Position numbers and translations under genes: made by a program
The notes under the pieces: generated by a model
Told to the model about the DNA's origin: nothing
Seen by the model: the letters and a program-made list of their open reading frames with translations, nothing else
The model's database searches: none
From: Winogradskyella forsetii
GTDB lineage: Bacteria > Bacteroidota > Bacteroidia > Flavobacteriales > Flavobacteriaceae
Direction of reading: 5' to 3'
Length of the DNA stretch: 64,000 bases
Assembly (NCBI RefSeq): GCF_013394595.1
Contig: NZ_CP053348.1
Span: forward strand, 2,506,001-2,570,000
Shown: piece after piece, positions 9,287-18,622 of the stretch
Layout of the letters: each line of letters starts with the position of its first letter
How positions within the stretch are numbered: the stretch's first letter is position 1

Positions 9287-10465
9287 ATGAACAAGGAGGT
9301 CGTTATCGTTTCAGCCGTTAGAACACCAATAGGAAGTTTTTTAGGAAGTTTATCTACAGTACCAGCACCACGGTTAGGAGCTGCAGCCATCAAAGGAGCT
9401 TTAGACAAAATTAATTTGAAACCTGAAATGGTTGATGAAGTTCTCATGGGAAATGTTGTACAAGCGGGTACGGGTCAGGCACCTGCTAGACAAGCTTCAA
9501 TTTATGCTGGTATTCCAGATACGGTGCCTTGTACTACAATAAACAAAGTGTGCGCTTCTGGGATGAAAGCTGTGATGCAAGCGGCGCAAGCTATTCAATT
9601 AGGTGATGCTGAAATTATTGTTGCTGGCGGTATGGAAAACATGAGTTTGATTCCACATTATTATCACGCCAGGACTGGAACCAAATTTGGACCGGCAACG
9701 CTTGAAGACGGAATGCAAAAGGACGGCTTAGTTGATGCTTATGATAAAAATGCTATGGGAGTTTGTGCAGACGCCTGTGCAACTGAATATAAATTTTCTA
9801 GAGAAGACCAAGATGCTTTTGCTGTTCAATCTTACGAAAGGTCCAAAGCTGCTTGGGATGCTGGTAAATTTAAAGATGAAGTCATTGCGGTTGAAGTACC
9901 TCAACGAAGAGGCGAACCTACAATGGTTGATAGAGATGAAGAATATACCAATGTAAAAATGGAAAAAATTCCTGCTTTACGTCCTGCATTTACAAAAGAT
10001 GGAACCGTAACTGCTGCAAATGCCTCAACTATAAATGATGGCGCAGCTGCGTTGGTTTTAATGAGCAGAGAAAAAGCTGAAGAATTAGGTTTAAAACCTA
10101 TAGCAACCATAAAAAGTTATGCCGATGCTGCTACTGAACCTAAATGGTTTACAACTGCACCAGCTAAAGCATTGCCAAAAGCATTGGAAAAAGCAAATAT
10201 AGAATTAGGTGCTATTGATTATTTTGAATTTAATGAAGCATTTTCCGTTGTTGGCTTGGCCAATATGAAAATTTTAGGATTGGACGACAGTAAAGTCAAT
10301 GTTAATGGAGGAGCCGTTTCGTTGGGTCATCCGCTTGGATGTTCCGGTGCAAGAATTCTTGTGACTTTAATTAATGTGTTACATCAAAATGATGCCAAAT
10401 TAGGTGCTGCAGCTATATGTAATGGTGGTGGTGGTGCTTCTGCAATGGTAATAGAACGCGCTTAA
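9287..10465 (+). CDS. atoB: Acetyl-CoA C-acetyltransferase (thiolase)
   Basis: Condenses two acetyl-CoA to acetoacetyl-CoA, or cleaves it in reverse; cytoplasmic. At 392 residues it is the standard thiolase length. The acyl-accepting Cys89 lies in NKVCASGMKA. The NEAF loop, the GHPLGCSGAR motif carrying the catalytic His and second Cys, and the C-terminal CNGGGGASA glycine loop are all present. The ATG start is followed by the usual thiolase N-terminus (VIVSAVRTPIGSFLG). An NlpC/P60 gene follows after 9 bp and shares the downstream terminator, so the two are probably co-transcribed. The biosynthetic versus degradative role cannot be told from sequence alone. Confidence 0.95.
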   Translation: MNKEVVIVSAVRTPIGSFLGSLSTVPAPRLGAAAIKGALDKINLKPEMVDEVLMGNVVQAGTGQAPARQASIYAGIPDTVPCTTINKVCASGMKAVMQAAQAIQLGDAEIIVAGGMENMSLIPHYYHARTGTKFGPATLEDGMQKDGLVDAYDKNAMGVCADACATEYKFSREDQDAFAVQSYERSKAAWDAGKFKDEVIAVEVPQRRGEPTMVDRDEEYTNVKMEKIPALRPAFTKDGTVTAANASTINDGAAALVLMSREKAEELGLKPIATIKSYADAATEPKWFTTAPAKALPKALEKANIELGAIDYFEFNEAFSVVGLANMKILGLDDSKVNVNGGAVSLGHPLGCSGARILVTLINVLHQNDAKLGAAAICNGGGGASAMVIERA

Positions 10466-10474
10466 CCAAACGCT

Positions 10475-11224
10475 ATGCAATACGGCATTTGCAATCTAGG
10501 GATTGTACCTATACGATTAGAACCCAGCGATACCAGTGAAATGGTAACGCAAGCATTGTATGGGGATTTTTTCAAAGTGCTCGAACAACGAAAAAAGTGG
10601 AGTCGTATTCGTTTTGCGTATGATAATTATGAAGGTTGGATTGATAATAAACAATATCAAGAAATTGACGAGCTTCATTATAATGACCTTGACAAATCTG
10701 GAATTAATTTATCTAAAGATTTAATTGAATTTGTTTCGGACGAATCAAATAACCTTTACCCAATCCCTGTAGGTTCAGATTTGAATGGTTTGAATTTATT
10801 AAATCATCATTTCGATGGCATTGCATTAACTTCTGAAAGTGGAAAGGAAAATATTATAAATTCATCATTTTTATTTTTAAACGCGCCTTATCTGTGGGGC
10901 GGAAAAACGCCTTTTGGAATAGATTGTTCGGGTTTTACTCAAATGGTTTACAAACTAAACGGATATAAATTGTTTAGGGATGCTTCCGAACAAGCTACAC
11001 AAGGTGAGGCCTTAAGTTTTATTGAAGAAAGCGAACCAGGTGATTTGGCTTTTTTTGATAATGCAGAAGGCAACATTACGCATGTAGGCATTATCATGGA
11101 AGATAATTATATTATACACGCACATGGTAAGGTAAGAATTGATAGATTAGACCATAGCGGTATTTATAATATCGACAAAAATATACATACGCATAGATTG
11201 AGGGTTATTAAAAAGATTGTATAA
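10475..11224 (+). CDS. NlpC/P60 (C40) cysteine peptidase with N-terminal SH3-like domain
   Basis: A probable cell-wall gamma-D-glutamyl-diamino acid endopeptidase of 249 residues. Residues about 1-65 resemble a bacterial SH3 domain (WSRIRF, YEGWID). Residues about 130-249 are the NlpC/P60 fold, with Cys151 in GIDCSGFTQ, the catalytic His in ITHVGII, and a polar third residue near IIHAHGK. No signal peptide or lipobox is visible, so either it acts on turnover peptides in the cytoplasm or it is exported another way. It starts 9 bp after the thiolase stop and is followed by a strong hairpin terminator. Confidence 0.92.
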   Translation: MQYGICNLGIVPIRLEPSDTSEMVTQALYGDFFKVLEQRKKWSRIRFAYDNYEGWIDNKQYQEIDELHYNDLDKSGINLSKDLIEFVSDESNNLYPIPVGSDLNGLNLLNHHFDGIALTSESGKENIINSSFLFLNAPYLWGGKTPFGIDCSGFTQMVYKLNGYKLFRDASEQATQGEALSFIEESEPGDLAFFDNAEGNITHVGIIMEDNYIIHAHGKVRIDRLDHSGIYNIDKNIHTHRLRVIKKIV

Positions 11225-11229
11225 AAAAA

Positions 11230-11257
11230 ATCGTCTAAAAATTTCTTTTTAGACGAT
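11230..11257. terminator. Bidirectional hairpin terminator between convergent genes
   Basis: A perfect 12-bp stem (ATCGTCTAAAAA paired with TTTTTAGACGAT) around a 4-nt loop. The A-rich run before the left arm gives a U-tract to minus-strand transcripts. It lies between the + strand NlpC/P60 gene and the - strand TPR gene. Confidence 0.8.
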
Positions 11258-11284
11258 CTCAAATAGTATTTATTCAACAAACAA

Positions 11285-12571
11285 TTAATTTCCACCAGCA
11301 GAATTTTCAATAGCCTCTACTCTAGCTCTCATGGCCTTAAATTTATCTGTTTCACCTAATGCACTATAAATATTCATCAACGTTTTAGCGGCATTAAGAT
11401 TGGTTTTTTTCAATTCTAAAGCTTTCTCTAAATAAGGTATAGCTTTATTATAGGTTTGAGAACGTTTTTCTTTTAGCTCATCATACTTTTTATTATCAGC
11501 AGAACTTGTACCTAAATTATTCATTTCCTCAACAATCTTTGCTTCTCCTTCTAATATCACAACTGCTATATTGTTATAAGCATCAACATAATTTGGGTTA
11601 ATCTCAATAGCTTTTTCGTAATATTTAATTGCTGATTCTGGGTTACCAGCTTCCGCGGCTAGTACACCTAAATTATATTGCAACTCGGCATTGTCTGGAT
11701 CTTTTTGTGTTGCTTCTTCCATTAACGATTTAAACTTTTCTTTATTACCCATTTTTAGATAAACATTAGCTTCAGATAATAATAATCCTAAATCGTCAGG
11801 GTTTTCAGCCCTAGCATCTGCCATAGCCCCCAATGCCTTTTCATTTTTACCCTGAGACACATAGATTAAAGCGATATTCTTCACAATTTCTGCCGTTTTA
11901 GGATCGCTTTTATGATCTCTTGGATTAGAATGCATTTTAGCTTTTACAGAAAGATCTCTAGAAGTTTTATCTCCAAAAAGTTCTTCTTCATTTGTCTCAA
12001 TATTAGTTGCATAATAATTCATTTGAGAACCATTATAGCCCATGTTTTTTAATTGGACATAATAGTCTAACGCTTTATCGTAATCTGGCACTGAAACGGC
12101 CGCAGATGCCGCATAATACAAATAGAGTGTGTCTTTAGGCGACATTTTATATACTTTCTCAAAACCTTTAGCTGCAGCTTTATAATTTTTATTCGTAAAG
12201 GCATCATTGGCTTTGGTTAAGTATGTATTCACCATTTTAGCCGTCATATCGTTTGCTTCTTGAGTATATTTCAATTTTCCCATTTCTGACTCTAGCGTTT
12301 TCAATTTGTCCAAGCTTTCAATCGCTTCGTCAATATTGGCATCTGTACCTGCGCCATTGGCATATAATGCTTGTGCTTTTAAGAAATAGAACTTCGCTTT
12401 AGACTTATCGTCCATATCTCCCATTAAAGCTTCAGCAGCAGATACTGCTGATTTGGCATCTGCAAAATTTGAATTTTTAAGTGCTTTTTCAACCTCCTTT
12501 AGCTCTTTTTTCTGTGCAAAGGACATTGACGCTACAGCTACTAGAAGCACTAATGTCATTAATTTTTTCAT
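11285..12571 (-). CDS. Exported tetratricopeptide repeat protein
   Basis: A 428-residue protein with a Sec signal peptide (MKKLMTLVLLVAVASMSFAQ, predicted cleavage after Ala-Gln) followed by TPR-like helical repeats through most of its length. The clearest repeats are NAELQYNLGVLAAEAGNPES and NPNYVDAYNNIAVVILEGEA; others lie near residues 55-110, 130-170 and 365-420. No catalytic motif is visible, so it is presumably a periplasmic protein-interaction scaffold. It starts 29 bp after the gyrA stop on the same strand and is probably transcribed with gyrA. This gyrA-TPR pairing is familiar in flavobacteria, but the function of the TPR protein is not known to me. Confidence 0.88.
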   Translation of the reverse strand: MKKLMTLVLLVAVASMSFAQKKELKEVEKALKNSNFADAKSAVSAAEALMGDMDDKSKAKFYFLKAQALYANGAGTDANIDEAIESLDKLKTLESEMGKLKYTQEANDMTAKMVNTYLTKANDAFTNKNYKAAAKGFEKVYKMSPKDTLYLYYAASAAVSVPDYDKALDYYVQLKNMGYNGSQMNYYATNIETNEEELFGDKTSRDLSVKAKMHSNPRDHKSDPKTAEIVKNIALIYVSQGKNEKALGAMADARAENPDDLGLLLSEANVYLKMGNKEKFKSLMEEATQKDPDNAELQYNLGVLAAEAGNPESAIKYYEKAIEINPNYVDAYNNIAVVILEGEAKIVEEMNNLGTSSADNKKYDELKEKRSQTYNKAIPYLEKALELKKTNLNAAKTLMNIYSALGETDKFKAMRARVEAIENSAGGN

Positions 12572-12600
12572 CTTGTAATAATAGTTTTTGTTGTTAATTT

Positions 12601-15156
12601 TTAGTTTTCAGTTTCATTATTATCAATAGCCGTGCCATCTTCATTACTGTCATGATTATCAGTGGACTCAGAATCAACTACGCCTTCAGAATCTATATCT
12701 TCAATATCGTCTTCTTCATCCTTCATTACTTTCGCAACCGCAGCAATAGAATCGTTTCCTTTAAGGTTTATTAATTTAACCCCTTGTGTCGCTCTTCCCA
12801 TAACACGCAAATTGGCTACTGCCATTCGAATCGCAATACCTGATTTATTGATGATCATTAAGTCATCTTCATCAGTAACGTTCTTAATAGATACTAAGTT
12901 ACCTGTTTTTTCTGTAATTGAAATGGTTTTTACACCTTTTCCGCCTCTATTGGTAATTCTGTAATCTTCTAAACTTGAGCGTTTTCCGTAGCCATTCTCT
13001 GAAACCACAAGGATATTGCTCTCCATATCATCAACCGCAATCATACCTATAACTTCATCTGTTTTTTCATTTTGAAGTCGGATACCTCGAACACCAGAAG
13101 CATTTCTGCCCATTGGTCTGGTCTTAGCTTCTTCAAAACGAATCGCTTTACCAGATTTTAAGGCTAACATTACTTGGCTTTCTCCAGTTGTTAATTTCGC
13201 TTCTAATAAAACATCATCTTCCTTAATGGTAATGGCGTTGATTCCATTTGATCTTGGTCTAGAATACTGCTCTAAAGAGGTTTTCTTAACCTGCCCCTTT
13301 TTAGTTGCCATGATGACATAGTGACTATTAATGTAATCTTCATCTTTTAAATCTTGTGTACAAATGAAAGCCATCACTTTATCATCTTGTTCAATATTTA
13401 TAAGATTCTGAATCGCTCTACCCTTAGATGTTTTTGATCCCTCTGGAATTTCATAAACTCGCATCCAGAAACATTTTCCTTTCTGCGTAAAGAACAACAT
13501 ATATTGATGATTGGTACCCACAAATAAATGTTCTAAGAAATCCTCATTACGAGTTGTCGAGGCTTTTTGTCCAACGCCTCCTCTATGCTGGGTTTTGTAT
13601 TCCGTGAGTGAGGTGCGTTTAATATAACCTGCATGGGAAATTGTAATAACTACTTGCTCATCTGGAATCATATCCTCAATGCTCAAGTCTCCTCCGGCAT
13701 ATTCAATAATAGAACGACGTTCATCACCATATTTTTCCCTAACAACTTCAAGCTCTTCTTTAATAATAGTCATTCGACGATCTTTCTTCTCCAAGATATC
13801 TTTAAGGTCAATGATCGTTTTCATGATGTCTTCATACTCAGCACGCAATTTATCTTGCTCTAAGCCTGTTAACTGACGCAAACGCATCTCTACAATGGCT
13901 TTGGCTTGAATCTCGGACAATTTAAAGCGCTCAATTAAATTGTTACGCGCTTCATCTGCATTAGACGATGCACGGATAATTTTAATAACTTCATCAATAT
14001 TATCCGAAGCTATAATTAAACCTTCTAAAATATGTGCACGCTCTTCAGCTTTACGTAATTCGTAGGTGGTACGTCTTACTACGACCTCGTGTCTGTGCTC
14101 TACGAAATAATGAATTAATTCTTTTAAATTCAATAACTGCGGACGGCCTTTTACCAATGCAATATTATTAACACTAAAAGACGTCTGTAAAGCAGTATAC
14201 TTATAGAGTTTATTGAGAACGATATTAGGAATTGCATCACGCTTCAAAACATAAACAATACGCATACCATTTCTATCCGATTCATCACGAATAGATGCAA
14301 TACCATCCATTTTCTTTTCGTTTACCAAGTCCGCAGTTTTCTTAATCATGTCTGCTTTGTTCACTTGATAAGGAATCTCTGTAACTATAATACATTCCCT
14401 GCCTTGAACCTCTTCAATATTCGCTTTTCCGCGCATTACAATGCGTCCACGACCTGTATGGAAAGCTTCCTTCACACCATCATACCCATAGATTGTTCCA
14501 CCTGTTGGAAAATCTGGAGCTTTAATGTGCTGCATTAATTCATCAATCTCAATATCATTATTTTCAATATAGGCAATGGTTCCATTCACAACTTCGGTTA
14601 AATTGTGTGGTGGCATATTGGTGGCCATACCGACCGCAATACCAGAAGCACCATTAACTAAAAGCCCAGGGATTCGTGTTGGAAGAACGGTTGGTTCTTC
14701 TAAGGTATCATCAAAATTTAATTTATGATCTACGGTTTCCTTATCAATATCTGCCAACATGTCCTCAGATATTTTGCGCATACGCGCTTCAGTATAACGC
14801 ATTGCTGCAGGACTATCACCATCTACAGAACCAAAATTTCCTTGGCCATCGACTAACATGTAACGCAAACTCCATTCCTGAGCCATACGTACCATAGTGT
14901 CATAGACCGAAGTATCACCATGAGGATGATATTTACCTAAAACTTCACCAACTATTCTTGCTGATTTCTTATGTGCCGAATTTGCCCTAATACCTAGTTC
15001 GTGCATACCGTAAAGTACACGTCTGTGAACCGGTTTTAATCCATCTCTTACATCTGGTAACGCACGTGACACAATGACCGACATTGAATAATCAATGTAA
15101 GCCGATTTCATTTCATCTTCAATGTTAATTGGAATGAGTTTTTCTCCTTCTGCCAT
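12601..15156 (-). CDS. gyrA: DNA gyrase subunit A
   Basis: The ATP-independent subunit of DNA gyrase, which cleaves and rejoins DNA to introduce negative supercoils with GyrB. It has 851 residues with the standard N-terminus. The catalytic Tyr121 lies in AMRYTEARM. The quinolone-binding region reads [14 protein letters not shown], with Thr82 and Asp86 at the positions of E. coli Ser83 and Asp87; Thr is, as I recall, the wild-type residue in related flavobacteria. The C-terminal beta-pinwheel repeats run from about 500 to 810. The GyrA box is present in a degenerate form (TNRGGKG instead of QRRGGRG). The last 45 residues are strongly acidic, rich in Asp and Glu. A TPR gene follows 29 bp downstream. 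Confidence 0.98.
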   Translation of the reverse strand: MAEGEKLIPINIEDEMKSAYIDYSMSVIVSRALPDVRDGLKPVHRRVLYGMHELGIRANSAHKKSARIVGEVLGKYHPHGDTSVYDTMVRMAQEWSLRYMLVDGQGNFGSVDGDSPAAMRYTEARMRKISEDMLADIDKETVDHKLNFDDTLEEPTVLPTRIPGLLVNGASGIAVGMATNMPPHNLTEVVNGTIAYIENNDIEIDELMQHIKAPDFPTGGTIYGYDGVKEAFHTGRGRIVMRGKANIEEVQGRECIIVTEIPYQVNKADMIKKTADLVNEKKMDGIASIRDESDRNGMRIVYVLKRDAIPNIVLNKLYKYTALQTSFSVNNIALVKGRPQLLNLKELIHYFVEHRHEVVVRRTTYELRKAEERAHILEGLIIASDNIDEVIKIIRASSNADEARNNLIERFKLSEIQAKAIVEMRLRQLTGLEQDKLRAEYEDIMKTIIDLKDILEKKDRRMTIIKEELEVVREKYGDERRSIIEYAGGDLSIEDMIPDEQVVITISHAGYIKRTSLTEYKTQHRGGVGQKASTTRNEDFLEHLFVGTNHQYMLFFTQKGKCFWMRVYEIPEGSKTSKGRAIQNLINIEQDDKVMAFICTQDLKDEDYINSHYVIMATKKGQVKKTSLEQYSRPRSNGINAITIKEDDVLLEAKLTTGESQVMLALKSGKAIRFEEAKTRPMGRNASGVRGIRLQNEKTDEVIGMIAVDDMESNILVVSENGYGKRSSLEDYRITNRGGKGVKTISITEKTGNLVSIKNVTDEDDLMIINKSGIAIRMAVANLRVMGRATQGVKLINLKGNDSIAAVAKVMKDEEDDIEDIDSEGVVDSESTDNHDSNEDGTAIDNNETEN

Positions 15157-15430
15157 ATATAAAATTAATTAGTTTTTTTGTGAATTTTCTTAACGTGCTA
15201 ATATAACCAAAATAGTACGTTTAGACGCCTAATCCATTATCATTTTTGGTATTTTTTATTAACAATTTTTGATATCTTTTTCGTTAATAAGTATCACAAT
15301 ATTTCCTTTGATTTAAAACGCTTTTTTAGTCTCTTCGTTTGCGACATATGTTAGAATTATTAATTAAGGTATAGTTTTTGACTTATACTCAATATGTTTT
15401 TATTATTTTTAAAGCAGAAAGGAATATAAT

Positions 15431-17980
15431 ATGGATGATAATTTTTCCCCAAGAGTTAAAGATGTTATTGCTTATAGCAAAGAAGAAGCCTTGCGATTAG
15501 GCCATGATTTTATTGGAACCGAGCATTTAATGCTTGGACTTTTAAGAGATGGCAACGGCAAAGCAATAGATATATTAGGTGCATTAGAAGTAGATCTCAA
15601 TCACTTAAGGCGTAAAGTAGAGATTTTAAGCCCTGCTAACCCAAATATAGTGACCACATCTAACGAAAAAAAGAATTTACACTTAACCAGACAAGCAGAG
15701 CGTGCATTAAAAACGACGTTTTTAGAAGCAAAATTGTTTCAAAGCACCTCAATAAACACGGCACATTTATTATTGTGCATTTTAAGAAATGAAAATGATC
15801 CAACGACTAAGCTTTTAAATAAGCTAAAAGTAGATTATGATAACGTAAAAGAAGAATTTAAATCTATGGCAACTAACGAAGATGATTATTTAGAAACCCC
15901 AAAAGCAGAATCGTTTTCTGATGATGATATGAATGATGATGGTGATGCTAAGCAAAATCCATTTGGTGGACAGGCGAGTAAAACGAACAAGAAATCAAAA
16001 ACCCCAGTTTTAGATAATTTTGGAAGGGATCTTACGGTTCTTGCAGAAGAAGACAAATTGGATCCTGTTGTAGGTCGTGAAAAAGAAATAGAGCGTGTAT
16101 CCCAAATTTTAAGTCGAAGAAAGAAAAACAATCCTTTACTGATAGGAGAACCTGGCGTGGGTAAATCTGCCATTGCAGAAGGACTGGCACTTAGAATTGT
16201 AAAACGAAAAGTATCACGTACTTTATTTAATAAGCGTGTGGTCACATTGGACTTGGCAAGCTTAGTAGCTGGCACCAAATATAGAGGACAGTTTGAAGAA
16301 CGAATGAAAGCGGTTATGAATGAACTCGAAAAGAATGACGATATTATTCTTTTTATAGATGAAATCCATACCATCGTTGGTGCGGGTGGTGCAACAGGAA
16401 GCTTGGATGCTTCCAATATGTTCAAACCGGCATTGGCAAGAGGTGAAATACAATGTATTGGTGCCACAACTTTGGATGAATACAGACAATATATTGAAAA
16501 AGATGGGGCTTTAGAGCGCCGTTTTCAGAAAGTGATTGTAGAACCAACTTCAGTTGAAGAAACCGTTGAAATCCTTAATAATATTAAAAGTAAGTATGAA
16601 GAACATCACAATGTGGATTATACAGATGAAGCGATTGAAGCTTGCGTAAAATTGACGAACCGTTACATGACGGAACGTTTTTTACCGGACAAAGCCATTG
16701 ACGCACTAGATGAGGCTGGTTCTCGTGTTCACATAACCAATATTGATGTACCAAAACAAATTCTTGAATTGGAAAAGAAACTTGAAGAAGTTAAAGAAAC
16801 CAAGAATAGCGTTGTTAAAAAGCAGAAGTATGAAGAGGCTGCAAAACTAAGAGATGATGAAAAACGATTAGAAAAAGAATTAGCAACAGCTCAGGAAAAA
16901 TGGGAAGAAGAAACCAAACAACATAAAGAAGTGGTTACGGAAGATAATGTTGCCGATGTGGTTTCCATGATGACTGGGATTCCTGTAAACAAAATTGCGC
17001 AGACCGAAATCAATAAACTCTCACAATTACCTGAATTGATAAAAGGTAAAGTGGTTGGTCAAGATCAAGCAGTTGCAAAAGTTGTAAAAGCTATTCAGAG
17101 AAACAGAGCAGGTCTTAAAGATCCCAATAAGCCAATTGGTTCTTTTATATTCTTGGGACAGACAGGTGTTGGTAAAACACAATTAGCCAAAGTCTTAGCT
17201 CGAGAGTTATTTGATAGTGATGATGCACTGGTGCGAATTGATATGAGTGAGTACATGGAGAAATTTGCTATTTCCCGTTTAGTTGGCGCACCTCCAGGAT
17301 ATGTTGGTTACGAAGAAGGCGGTCAATTAACAGAAAAAATAAGACGCAAGCCTTATGCCGTTGTTCTTTTGGATGAAATTGAAAAAGCCCATCCAGATGT
17401 CTTTAACATGTTATTACAAGTTTTAGATGACGGTTATTTGACGGATAGCTTAGGTCGTAAAATTGATTTTAGAAACGCCATTATCATAATGACTTCTAAT
17501 ATTGGTGCCAGAAAATTAAAAGACTTTGGATCTGGTGTTGGTTTTGGAACCTCTGCGAAAGCAGCTCAAGAATCTGATTACGCGAAAGGTGTGATAGAAA
17601 ATGCCCTTAAAAAAGCATTTGCACCAGAGTTTCTAAACAGAATTGATGATGTCGTAGTGTTCAATGCTTTAGAGAAAGAAGATATTAGTAAGATTATCGA
17701 TATTGAACTGGTTAAATTAATTGACAGAATTAAAGATATAGGTTATGAGCTTAAGTTAACTGACAAGGCTAAAGACTATATCGCTGAAAAAGGATTTGAC
17801 AAACAATATGGTGCACGACCGCTTAATAGAGCGATACAGAAATATGTCGAAGATGCACTAGCTGAAGAAATCATAAATTCTAAAATTCAAGAAGGTGATA
17901 CAATTACTATGGATTTAGATGAAAAGAATGATGCTTTAAGCATTAAGATTAATTCTGCTGGTAAAACGACTGAATCTTAA
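15431..17980 (+). CDS. clpC: ATP-dependent Clp protease ATPase subunit ClpC
   Basis: A Hsp100/Clp AAA+ unfoldase that delivers damaged or regulatory proteins to ClpP. It has 849 residues. A Clp N-domain (about 1-145) is followed by an acidic linker. The first AAA+ module has Walker A at 239-246 (GEPGVGKS) and Walker B in IILFIDEIHT. A UVR/coiled-coil middle domain follows (about 435-485). The second AAA+ module has Walker A at 576-583 (GQTGVGKT) and Walker B in VVLLDEIEKAH, and a ClpB D2 small domain ends the protein. The middle domain is short, which favours ClpC over ClpB. The gene stands alone, divergent from gyrA, and ends in its own terminator. I see no CtsR-type operator. Confidence 0.96.
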   Translation: MDDNFSPRVKDVIAYSKEEALRLGHDFIGTEHLMLGLLRDGNGKAIDILGALEVDLNHLRRKVEILSPANPNIVTTSNEKKNLHLTRQAERALKTTFLEAKLFQSTSINTAHLLLCILRNENDPTTKLLNKLKVDYDNVKEEFKSMATNEDDYLETPKAESFSDDDMNDDGDAKQNPFGGQASKTNKKSKTPVLDNFGRDLTVLAEEDKLDPVVGREKEIERVSQILSRRKKNNPLLIGEPGVGKSAIAEGLALRIVKRKVSRTLFNKRVVTLDLASLVAGTKYRGQFEERMKAVMNELEKNDDIILFIDEIHTIVGAGGATGSLDASNMFKPALARGEIQCIGATTLDEYRQYIEKDGALERRFQKVIVEPTSVEETVEILNNIKSKYEEHHNVDYTDEAIEACVKLTNRYMTERFLPDKAIDALDEAGSRVHITNIDVPKQILELEKKLEEVKETKNSVVKKQKYEEAAKLRDDEKRLEKELATAQEKWEEETKQHKEVVTEDNVADVVSMMTGIPVNKIAQTEINKLSQLPELIKGKVVGQDQAVAKVVKAIQRNRAGLKDPNKPIGSFIFLGQTGVGKTQLAKVLARELFDSDDALVRIDMSEYMEKFAISRLVGAPPGYVGYEEGGQLTEKIRRKPYAVVLLDEIEKAHPDVFNMLLQVLDDGYLTDSLGRKIDFRNAIIIMTSNIGARKLKDFGSGVGFGTSAKAAQESDYAKGVIENALKKAFAPEFLNRIDDVVVFNALEKEDISKIIDIELVKLIDRIKDIGYELKLTDKAKDYIAEKGFDKQYGARPLNRAIQKYVEDALAEEIINSKIQEGDTITMDLDEKNDALSIKINSAGKTTES

Positions 17981-18002
17981 GTCATTTCAACTATTATAAT
18001 TT

Positions 18003-18033
18003 AAACTCCTTTATTATGAAGGAGTTTTTTTTT
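18003..18033 (+). terminator. Rho-independent terminator of clpC
   Basis: A 9-bp perfect stem (AAACTCCTT with AAGGAGTTT), a 7-nt loop (TATTATG) and a run of T to 18033. The ATG at 18016 that opens the longest frame for the next gene lies inside this loop, which argues against its use as the start. Confidence 0.88.
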
Positions 18034-18066
18034 ACCTTAATCCTAATTTATCAATTTTTTGTGAAT

Positions 18067-18435
18067 GTGAAGAAAGAAATTCTACATTATGATTTTTGTG
18101 ATATGTCTATCTATGATAATTATTTAGTGGTAGTTATCAAAGAAGGTGTTAATGTTACACCCAAGCATAATAGTGTTTTAGTTGAAATCGCAAAAAAATA
18201 TTATTCAACTTCCCCTTTTGTTTATATAACGCATAGAATAAATTCCTATTCAGTGGATCCAAAAATTTATCATGAAACAGTACAAATTAAAACACTTAAA
18301 GGCTTTGCTGTTGTTTCAAGTAATTATCAAGCTAAAATAAATGCTCAAATAGAAAAAATGTTCTTTAATAAACCTTTTGAAATCTTCACAAATCTTAAAG
18401 ATGCCGTGACTTGGGCAAATGAAGTGGTTAAATAA
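18067..18435 (+). CDS. Small hypothetical protein (Bacteroidota family, possibly STAS/SpoIIAA-like)
   Basis: I cannot assign a function. The protein is about 122 residues, soluble and mixed alpha/beta, with motifs VVVIKEGVNVTPKH, FVYITHRINSYSVDP and GFAVVSSNYQAKINAQIEKM. The alternation of strands and helices resembles small SpoIIAA/STAS-like proteins. The open frame extends to an ATG at 18016, but that codon lies in the loop of the clpC terminator and the extra residues are hydrophobic and low-complexity. A GTG at 18067 (or 18061) gives a start reading KKEILHYDFC; ATG 18103 is a third option. It needs its own promoter just after the terminator; none is obvious. Confidence 0.7.
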   Translation: MKKEILHYDFCDMSIYDNYLVVVIKEGVNVTPKHNSVLVEIAKKYYSTSPFVYITHRINSYSVDPKIYHETVQIKTLKGFAVVSSNYQAKINAQIEKMFFNKPFEIFTNLKDAVTWANEVVK

Positions 18436-18567
18436 ATTTGATTAAAAGCATCGTTCGGATCGTAATATCCTATACATCGGTAAAAATTAGGGTTTTGCAT
18501 AATGAAGCCTCTAATAGAATTTTCAATTTTGGAAGTATAAAATCAATTTTCTTACTTACAAACTGAA

Positions 18568-18601
18568 AAGACCTCAAAGGTTTAAAAATATTTGAGGTCT
18601 T
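18568..18601 (-). terminator. Hairpin terminator downstream of glgB
   Basis: A perfect 11-bp stem (AAGACCTCAAA with TTTGAGGTCTT) around a 12-nt loop. Reading the minus strand, the stem is followed by TTTTC. It lies 22 bp past the glgB stop and ends the glgE-mak-glgB transcript. Confidence 0.75.
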
Positions 18602-18622
18602 CAAGCTCATATTATTCGATTC

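Noticed and set aside
15360-15430. TAnnTTTG promoter before clpC (TATAGTTTTTG)
   Set aside because: Spacing inside the motif does not fit the consensus; left unannotated.
15886-16467. 193-codon open frame antisense to clpC
   Set aside because: It mirrors conserved ClpC codons, has low-complexity Ser-rich translation and no start context or family resemblance.
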